Origin: Lachnospiraceae bacterium
Lineage (GTDB): Bacteria; Bacillota; Clostridia; Lachnospirales; Lachnospiraceae
Assembly (NCBI GenBank): GCA_017964055.1
Contig: JAGCSS010000263.1
Span: 1 to 9,979, forward strand
DNA length: 9,979 nt
Reading direction: 5' to 3'
Shown here: positions 5,624 to 9,979 of the stretch, piece by piece
Layout of the letters: every line of letters starts with the position of its first letter
Numbering within the stretch: the first letter of the stretch is position 1
Notes under the pieces: generated by a model
Databases searched by the model: none
What the model saw: only the letters and a program-made list of their open reading frames with translations
Told to the model about the DNA's origin: nothing
Translations under genes and position numbers: made by a program

Positions 5624-7840
5624 ATGAAAATAACCTCATTGTTGATCAAGAATTTCAAGACTATCCGCGAGATGAACATCGACGATATCGAAGATGCTCT
5701 GATCATTGTGGGTAAGAACAGTACGGGTAAGACGACCATACTGCATGCGATACTGGCCATAACGGGGCAGTATGCGATCAAGGTCACGGACTACAACAGC
5801 CCGGACCGCAACATCGAGATCGCGGTCAAGCTCGAGATCAGCGACGACGATATCCGTAATTTCTACAACAACGGCGTTGTCAGCATCTATAAGACCTTCA
5901 GCATGTGGTACGACGATTTCTGCAAGAAACTGCCTACCTTCAAGCGTAAGGAGTCCGATTTCGACGAATACGCGGCCTTTGAGGTCCTGACACCGGACAG
6001 GGATGATCTCGGCGGCATACTCGATTTCGTTTTTGTGGCGGACGATGAGCTCAGGACCCGTTATTCCGACGGCGTGAACAAGAGCAATCCCGTGATCGCC
6101 GAAGTCCTGCCCAAGGTCCATTTTATCGACCACAGGCGTAACGTTAAGGATATCCAGGACGAGATATTTACCGCAGAGTCCAAGAATGCCCTGAAGGGCG
6201 TCAGAGAGAACCTCTGCCTGAAGGACGAAGCCAAGCAGTGTACAGACTGCTTTAAGTGCATCGCCGAGATAAAAGAAAAGATGCCCGAGGAGATGACGAT
6301 CCTCGAGAGCATGAGACTGTTGGAATATAAGATCCTGCAGGTTAACCTGGACAGTTTCATGGACAAGCTGAACAAGTTCTATGTCCGCAACAGCGGCCGT
6401 CAGCAGGACCTGAAGTTTGTCATGAACCTCAATAATAAGGACCTGATCAAACTTGACACGATAGTGCTGAACAGGGACCGTTACGGCGCCGACTCGATAA
6501 ATACGCTTTCCGCGGGAGCGAAGAGTATATACATCCTTTCGCTGCTAGAGGCATATTCCGAGGAAAACAGCACCATGCCGTCGATCATCATGATCGAGGA
6601 CCCCGAGATCTATCTCCATCCCTCGATGCAGAAAACGGCCAGTGAGATCCTGTACAGATTATCGAAGAAAAACCAGGTATTCTTCTCGACACATTCGCCG
6701 AATCTGATATTCAACTTTAATTCAAAGCAGATTAAACAAATTGTTCTCGATGAGGATTACAACAGCGTCATCAACGAGAATACCGATATCGACAAGATCC
6801 TCGACGATCTCGGATACTCGGCAAACGACCTGATGAACGTGAACTTCGTATTCATCGTCGAGGGCAAGCAGGACAGCTCGAGACTGCCTCTGCTGCTCAA
6901 AAAGTATTATTCCGAGGTTTACAACGAGGACGGCACGCTGCAGAGGATATCGATCGTTACGACGAACAGCTGCACGAACATCAAGACCTACGCGAACCTC
7001 AAATATATCAACCAGCTGTACTTAAAGGACCAGTTCCTGATGATCAGGGACAGCGACGGCAAGAACCCGGACACTCTGGTAAAGCAGCTCTGCAAGTATT
7101 ACGACGACAGGGCGCTTGAGGACGTTAATTCTCTGCCGAGGATCCAGCCGCGCAACATCCTGATCCTGAAGTATTACTCGTTCGAGAACTATTTCCTCAA
7201 TCCCGACGTCATGGTCAGGATAGGCGTGATAGGGTACGAGGAGGAGTTCTACAACACACTGTTCGAGAAATACAAGTCTTATCTGTATAAGCTCGCGAGC
7301 GCGAAGAACATGCGCCAGATGACCGGCCTCAACATCCGTACAAAGGACGATCTGAAGAAGAACATCGAGACCTTCAAGATCTACATGCGCGGACATAACC
7401 TCTTTGATATCTTCTACGGCAGATACAAGGGTGAGAAGCAGACCGAGATCCTCGAAAAGTATATCGAGGTGGCTCCGAGGTCGGATTTCGCAGATATCCT
7501 CAATGCCATCGACAGGTTCATCTATTTCATGAACCGCAGGATCGAGGATAAGGAAGAGACCGCGCCGAAGCCTGAGTACACATATCAGAAGCACAAAAAG
7601 AAAAAGAAGTATAATCGCAACGGATACGATTATACTTCCAGATATAACAAAAATAACGATCAGAACAATAACCGGGACAACAAGGACGGCCACAACAAGC
7701 AGCATACAAAGCAGCATGTCCAGTACTCGCCCAAGACCGGTTCCTACCAGTCGTTCCAGGGCAGAAAGCATAAACGCAACTACTCAGACGACAGGGACGA
7801 TGGTTATTCGGATCTTCCCGATTCTGTTCTTGATGACTGA
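5624..7840 (+). CDS. OLD-family ATP-dependent nuclease (ABC-type ATPase plus TOPRIM) with low-complexity C-terminal extension
   Basis: 738 residues. The N-terminus is of RecF/SMC-like type (LLIKNFKTI) with Walker A GKNSTGKTT (30-38), signature LSAGAKS (295-301), Walker B IIMIEDPE (321-328) and H-loop STHSPN (H357). A TOPRIM nuclease domain follows: FIVEGKQD (E413), IRDSDGK (D476, D478) and SFENYFLNP (E521). This order defines the OLD (overcoming lysogenization defect) family, nicking or cleaving nucleases often tied to phage defence. No UvrD-like helicase (GajB) follows, so it resembles stand-alone class 1 OLD rather than Gabija. A C198-x7-C206-x2-C209-x2-C212 cluster lies within the ATPase region. 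From about residue 640 the protein turns into a Lys/Asn/Asp/His-rich tail that crosses the convergent neighbour's terminator and its last 18 codons. GGAGG (5615-5619) precedes the ATG by 4 nt, and the gene starts 28 nt after the repeat-protein stop. Family certain, target unknown. Confidence 0.92.
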   Translation: MKITSLLIKNFKTIREMNIDDIEDALIIVGKNSTGKTTILHAILAITGQYAIKVTDYNSPDRNIEIAVKLEISDDDIRNFYNNGVVSIYKTFSMWYDDFCKKLPTFKRKESDFDEYAAFEVLTPDRDDLGGILDFVFVADDELRTRYSDGVNKSNPVIAEVLPKVHFIDHRRNVKDIQDEIFTAESKNALKGVRENLCLKDEAKQCTDCFKCIAEIKEKMPEEMTILESMRLLEYKILQVNLDSFMDKLNKFYVRNSGRQQDLKFVMNLNNKDLIKLDTIVLNRDRYGADSINTLSAGAKSIYILSLLEAYSEENSTMPSIIMIEDPEIYLHPSMQKTASEILYRLSKKNQVFFSTHSPNLIFNFNSKQIKQIVLDEDYNSVINENTDIDKILDDLGYSANDLMNVNFVFIVEGKQDSSRLPLLLKKYYSEVYNEDGTLQRISIVTTNSCTNIKTYANLKYINQLYLKDQFLMIRDSDGKNPDTLVKQLCKYYDDRALEDVNSLPRIQPRNILILKYYSFENYFLNPDVMVRIGVIGYEEEFYNTLFEKYKSYLYKLASAKNMRQMTGLNIRTKDDLKKNIETFKIYMRGHNLFDIFYGRYKGEKQTEILEKYIEVAPRSDFADILNAIDRFIYFMNRRIEDKEETAPKPEYTYQKHKKKKKYNRNGYDYTSRYNKNNDQNNNRDNKDGHNKQHTKQHVQYSPKTGSYQSFQGRKHKRNYSDDRDDGYSDLPDSVLDD
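6215..6259 (+). other. Cys4 cluster inside the OLD ATPase region
   Basis: Residues 198-212 of the OLD protein contain cysteines spaced C-x7-C-x2-C-x2-C, in a charged helical stretch between the Walker A half and the signature motif. The close C-x2-C-x2-C spacing suggests bound zinc or an iron-sulfur cluster, but no known domain is matched and a structural role for free cysteines cannot be excluded. Confidence 0.45.
7595..7638 (-). terminator. Intrinsic terminator of the CorC-type gene, embedded in the OLD coding sequence
   Basis: GAAGTATAATCG (7606-7617) and CGATTATACTTC (7627-7638) are perfect 12-bp inverted arms around a 9-nt loop. Read on the minus strand, the stem is followed at once by TTTTTCTTTTT (7605 down to 7595). 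The plus strand lacks a T tract after the stem, so termination acts on minus-strand transcripts only. It lies about 145 nt beyond the stop of the minus-strand transporter gene. On the plus strand the T tract is read as the Lys-rich stretch of the OLD tail. Confidence 0.85.
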
Positions 7841-9043
7841 TGTAACTGTATATTCAACATTGTTTTCGGTAACCGATTCACCTTCTGCGGGGATATGCCC
7901 GAGGAGGTGGATCACGTGACCGGCAATCGAATCGTAATCGTCGGAAGTGATATCTATTCCGACGGTTTCTTTTATGTCTTCGAGCTTGGTCTGGCCTTTC
8001 ACTTCATAGACCGTATCCGAAACCTTATTGATCTCGTCTACCTCGTCCATATCGTACTCATCCCTGATCTCACCGACGATCTCTCCCAGAAGGTCCTCCA
8101 GCGTTATAAGACCCGCTGTGGCGCCGTATTCGTCGAGTACGATGGCGAGAGTGGTGTACTCCTTGCGCATGTCCGTCATGAGCTCACGGGTCGTTTTCTG
8201 CTCGTAGGTGTAATAGGGCTTGCGCATGTAATCGGTGATACTGAAAGGCTTTTTGCCGTCGTATTTGATAACGAGGTCCTTTGCCCAGATGATGCCGACG
8301 ATATTGTCCTTGGTATCCTTGTAAACGGGCATCCTGGAGTACTGCTCGCTGCGGATGACGGAGAGCAGGTCTTCATAGGAAATGTCATCGGGAACGCAGG
8401 TCATATTGATCGCGGGGACCATAACGTCACGCGCAACGGTATCGCCGAAATCGACCACATTGTTGATCATCTCGCGTTCGTCTGACTCGAGTATGCCTTC
8501 TTCGTTGCTGACATCGACCATCGTAAGCAGCTCGCTCTCGGTGACCGCAGCCGCTTTTTCGTCGGAATCGACTCCGAACAGCTTTAAAACACCGCGGGAG
8601 AGGAAGCTGACCACAAAAGTCACGGGTGTCAGTACGGTAACTATGAGATTGATAAAAGGCGCATAAATGCCTGCCATTTTAACGGCTTTTTTGGATGCGA
8701 TGGTCTTGGGGGTGATCTCACCGAAGATAAGTATCAGCAGCGTCAGAATACCGGTAGCTATACCGATGGCGCGGCTGCCGAACAGATCGATCATCAAAGT
8801 GGTGGTAAGCGAAGACGCAACGATATTGACGAGATTGTTGCCTATCAATATGGTCGTAAGAAGCTTATCCGTATTGTCGAGCAGCGAGAGGATCAGCTTT
8901 GCGCGGTTCGATCCTTCGTCCGCATCGGCACGGACACGAAGTTTATTTAAAGACATGAAAGCGGTCTCGGCCGAAGAGAAGAAGGCCGATAACAGCAATA
9001 ATATGACAAGGGTTATTAGTCGTCCCACGACGCCTGGTTCCAA
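7784..9043 (-). CDS. CNNM/CorC (HlyC)-family transporter, probable Mg2+ (Co2+) exporter
   Basis: 419 residues from the TTG at 9043. An N-terminal DUF21/CNNM membrane domain shows LLLLSAFFSSAETA, GNNLVNI and GEITPKT with about four hydrophobic segments. Two CBS domains follow (MVPAINM to VGIIWAKDL, then ATAGLITLEDLLGEIVGEI with the hallmark DEYG before it), then a CorC_HlyC domain (YEVKGQTKLEDI, GHVIHLLGHIP, RIGKIRI). Full length for the family, whose members include bacterial Mg2+ efflux proteins; the 'hemolysin' label is historical. Start choice: GGAG (9054-9057) leaves only 1 nt before the GTG at 9052 but 10 nt before the TTG at 9043; the GTG form would add three residues. It is transcribed divergently from mgtE and converges on the OLD gene, overlapping it by 57 bp. 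Confidence 0.93.
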   Translation of the reverse strand: MEPGVVGRLITLVILLLLSAFFSSAETAFMSLNKLRVRADADEGSNRAKLILSLLDNTDKLLTTILIGNNLVNIVASSLTTTLMIDLFGSRAIGIATGILTLLILIFGEITPKTIASKKAVKMAGIYAPFINLIVTVLTPVTFVVSFLSRGVLKLFGVDSDEKAAAVTESELLTMVDVSNEEGILESDEREMINNVVDFGDTVARDVMVPAINMTCVPDDISYEDLLSVIRSEQYSRMPVYKDTKDNIVGIIWAKDLVIKYDGKKPFSITDYMRKPYYTYEQKTTRELMTDMRKEYTTLAIVLDEYGATAGLITLEDLLGEIVGEIRDEYDMDEVDEINKVSDTVYEVKGQTKLEDIKETVGIDITSDDYDSIAGHVIHLLGHIPAEGESVTENNVEYTVTSVIKNRIGKIRITIVPVV

Positions 9044-9077
9044 AATGTTCACACTCCTTTATGATGTAATCCTGTTA

Positions 9078-9106
9078 ATTATAGATATTATCGGCATAAA
9101 ATGCAA
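9078..9106 (-). promoter_or_regulatory. Promoter of the CorC-type transporter gene
   Basis: On the minus strand, TTGCAT (9106-9101) and a perfect TATAAT (9083-9078) are separated by 17 nt. Transcription should begin near 9071, giving a short leader of about 28 nt to the TTG start, with the AAAGGAG ribosome site inside it. The -35 box is weak (3 of 6), so activation or an upstream AT element may contribute. Confidence 0.75.
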
Positions 9107-9125
9107 GTTTCTTTAGCTTTCGCGC

Positions 9126-9147
9126 CCGGAAAGGGACCGGAACGGGT
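9126..9147 (+). repeat. Tandem imperfect 11-bp direct repeats, possible regulator site
   Basis: CCGGAAAGGGA (9126-9136) and CCGGAACGGGT (9137-9147) agree at 9 of 11 positions and are exactly one helical turn apart. They form a GC-rich island in an otherwise AT-rich region, between the two divergent promoters, so one bound protein could affect both genes. No known regulator is matched, and two copies may be coincidence. Confidence 0.35.
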
Positions 9148-9180
9148 TAAATTTAAATTAAATATTGTGAGTTTTTTCGA

Positions 9181-9209
9181 TTGAAAATCCATGAAAAAGA
9201 GAGTATGAT
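9181..9209 (+). promoter_or_regulatory. Promoter of mgtE and its leader
   Basis: TTGAAA (9181-9186) and TATGAT (9204-9209) each match the sigma-A consensus at 5 of 6 positions with ideal 17-nt spacing. The AT-rich run at 9147-9166 lies upstream and could act as an UP-like element. The start site should be near 9216, leaving a leader of about 139 nt before the mgtE ATG, long enough for a regulatory element. Confidence 0.82.
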
Positions 9210-9253
9210 AAATAGCGGGTCTTTGGACTCTGATGATAAGAATCTCTGGAAGG

Positions 9254-9339
9254 GGGTGGTTTTATGAGTACGGATAACGCAGGCAAACCAAGCATGGCCG
9301 ATGTACCGCCACACGAACGTATCGTAAAACTTAATACCC
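9254..9339 (+). promoter_or_regulatory. Possible long-range RNA helix in the mgtE leader
   Basis: Three collinear complementary segments could pair: GGGT (9254-9257) with ACCC (9336-9339), GTTTTA (9259-9264) with TAAAAC (9325-9330), and TACG (9269-9272) with CGTA (9318-9321). The helix would bury the ribosome site and start codon of the small ORF and end 1 nt before the mgtE ribosome site AAAGGAG (9341-9347). It contains internal loops and its stability was not computed. Confidence 0.3.
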
Positions 9340-9398
9340 AAAAGGAGATTTATCATGGAAGATCTTATGGAGAAGATGAGGGAACTCATCGAAAATAA
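9264..9398 (+). CDS. Putative 44-residue leader peptide upstream of and overlapping mgtE
   Basis: An ATG at 9264 is preceded by AGGGGG (9251-9256) with 7-nt spacing, a usable ribosome site. The frame runs 44 codons to TAA at 9396-9398, spanning the mgtE ribosome site and start codon and ending 44 nt inside mgtE in another frame. The N-terminal half (MSTDNAGKPSMADVPPHER) mixes acidic residues and prolines; the later part is simply the mgtE start read in a shifted frame. I recognise no family. Its position suggests a regulatory leader ORF whose translation would control access to the mgtE start, by analogy with the mgtL leader of enterobacterial mgtA. It could equally be a spurious ORF. Confidence 0.4.
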   Translation: MSTDNAGKPSMADVPPHERIVKLNTQKEIYHGRSYGEDEGTHRK

Positions 9399-9979
9399 GT
9401 CTTACAAGGAATTCCGTGAGCTCAGTTCCAAGATCAACGAGGCCGACATGGCTGCGCTGCTGGAGGAGCTCCCCCTTGACGAAGCACTGACATTCTTCCG
9501 GATACTGCCGAAGGACATGGCGGCGGATGTCTTTGCTTATTTCTCTATCGACGTACAGCAGGAACTGATCCTGAAGTTCTCACTCGGTGAGGCTGCAGGC
9601 ATCATCGATAACCTGGACGTCGACGATGCTGCCGACCTGATCGACGAGATGCCCGCGAATGTTGTTACGAGGCTGCTCGCGCAGACCAGCATCGAGACCA
9701 GACGTACGATCAACCAGTTGCTGAAATACCCCGACGATTCCGCCGGAAGCCTGATGACCACTGAGTTTGAGGGACTGAAGGCGCATCTGAAGGTTTCCGA
9801 AGCGATCGAGAAGATCCGTAAGGACGGTATCGACAAAGAGACGATCAACAACTGTTACGTGCTAGATGCGTCACGCAAGCTGATCGGTATCGTTACCCTG
9901 CGTACCCTGCTGCTTGCGGATCCTGACGCGCTGATTCGTGACATAATGACGGAAAACGTTATTTCCGTTAATACCCTTA
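9355..9979 (+). CDS. mgtE: Magnesium transporter MgtE, 3'-truncated
   Basis: The ATG at 9355 follows AAAGGAG (9341-9347) with 7-nt spacing, an excellent start. 208 codons are visible before the window ends. Residues up to about 125 form the helical MgtE_N domain (superhelical repeats such as LLEELPLDEALTFFRILP and IIDNLDVDDAADLIDEMP), followed by the linker DDSAGSLMTTEF and most of the first CBS domain (NNCYVLDASRKLIGIVTLRTLLL, then IRDIMTENVISV). In the family, the N and CBS domains sense cytoplasmic Mg2+ and close the channel formed by the C-terminal membrane domain, which lies beyond the window. The gene is divergent from a CNNM/CorC-type probable Mg2+ exporter, which supports a magnesium role. 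Confidence 0.95.
   Translation, partial: MEDLMEKMRELIENKSYKEFRELSSKINEADMAALLEELPLDEALTFFRILPKDMAADVFAYFSIDVQQELILKFSLGEAAGIIDNLDVDDAADLIDEMPANVVTRLLAQTSIETRRTINQLLKYPDDSAGSLMTTEFEGLKAHLKVSEAIEKIRKDGIDKETINNCYVLDASRKLIGIVTLRTLLLADPDALIRDIMTENVISVNTL

Larger units (their letters stand above)
9053..9354. other. Divergent control region between the CorC-type gene and mgtE
   Basis: This 302-bp region holds the minus-strand promoter (9078-9106), a GC-rich pair of 11-bp repeats (9126-9147), an AT-rich block (9147-9166), the plus-strand promoter (9181-9209), and the mgtE leader with its small ORF (9264-9398). I looked for the conserved segments of the M-box (ykoK) magnesium riboswitch in the leader and did not recognise them. 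Confidence 0.7.

Noticed and set aside
7022..7771. 249-codon minus-strand reading frame within the OLD gene
   Set aside because: It is antisense to the TOPRIM domain and tail, rich in Leu/Val/Ile as expected from complementing Asp/Asn/Lys codons, and its terminal part crosses the terminator hairpin.
5624..7840. Gabija (GajA) assignment for the OLD protein
   Set aside because: The ATPase-TOPRIM architecture fits broadly, but no GajB-like helicase gene follows; the next gene is a convergent ion transporter.
7845..7885. Terminator after the OLD gene
   Set aside because: The only dyad (TCGGT-A-ACCGA) has a one-base centre, is short, lacks a T tract and lies inside the CorC-type coding sequence. 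I see no plus-strand terminator for this operon in the window.
7895..8485. 196-codon plus-strand reading frame
   Set aside because: It lies wholly antisense to the well-supported CNNM/CorC-type gene and has no ribosome site or recognisable domain; it mirrors the complementary codons.
9216..9354. M-box (ykoK) magnesium riboswitch in the mgtE leader
   Set aside because: The conserved core segments I would expect are not recognisable, and the leader at about 139 nt is shorter than the usual element. A covariance-model search would settle it.
1..9979. CRISPR arrays, tRNA or rRNA genes, insertion sequences, attachment sites
   Set aside because: No regularly spaced direct repeats, transposase reading frames, terminal inverted repeats or RNA-gene signatures were seen on either strand.

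Overview
The window looks like chromosome from an anaerobic Firmicute of the class Clostridia, most likely a gut or rumen Lachnospiraceae relative. The case rests on an [FeFe]-hydrogenase-type sensor kinase, a BspA-like leucine-rich-repeat surface protein of the kind common in that family, strong AGGAG-type ribosome sites, and a moderately GC-balanced genome with AT-rich promoters. This is inference from gene content; no rRNA or other taxonomic marker is present.

Layout. (1) 2-2251, plus strand: the 3' part of a large gene whose start lies outside the window. It encodes the end of a hydrogenase-like domain, a four-cysteine [4Fe-4S] motif, and a complete hybrid histidine kinase (HisKA, ATPase, receiver, HPt). 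(2) A good promoter at 2258-2286 starts an apparent operon of three plus-strand genes spaced 14 and 28 nt apart: a membrane-bound hybrid kinase with a degenerate G2 box (2315-4240), an exported BspA-like repeat protein (4255-5595), and an OLD-family ATPase/TOPRIM nuclease (5624-7840). (3) 7784-9043, minus strand: a CNNM/CorC-type magnesium (cobalt) transporter converging on the nuclease gene. (4) 9355-9979, plus strand: the first part of mgtE, transcribed divergently from the CorC-type gene, with a 5' leader that carries a 44-codon small ORF.

The two kinases probably feed phosphate through their receivers and HPt domains to a response regulator encoded elsewhere; no DNA-binding output domain is present here. 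The first kinase probably responds to H2 or redox state. The last two genes form a magnesium-homeostasis pair (likely efflux and uptake) sharing a 302-bp control region with two clear promoters.

The most unusual structure is at the convergent junction. The transporter's intrinsic terminator, a perfect 12-bp hairpin with a U tract, lies inside the coding sequence of the nuclease. The nuclease frame then continues into the transporter gene, overlapping it by 57 bp. The Lys/Asn/Asp-rich tail of the nuclease is therefore best read as a secondary extension through intergenic and antisense DNA. The mgtE leader, with its small ORF and possible long-range helix, is the best candidate for an undescribed regulatory element.
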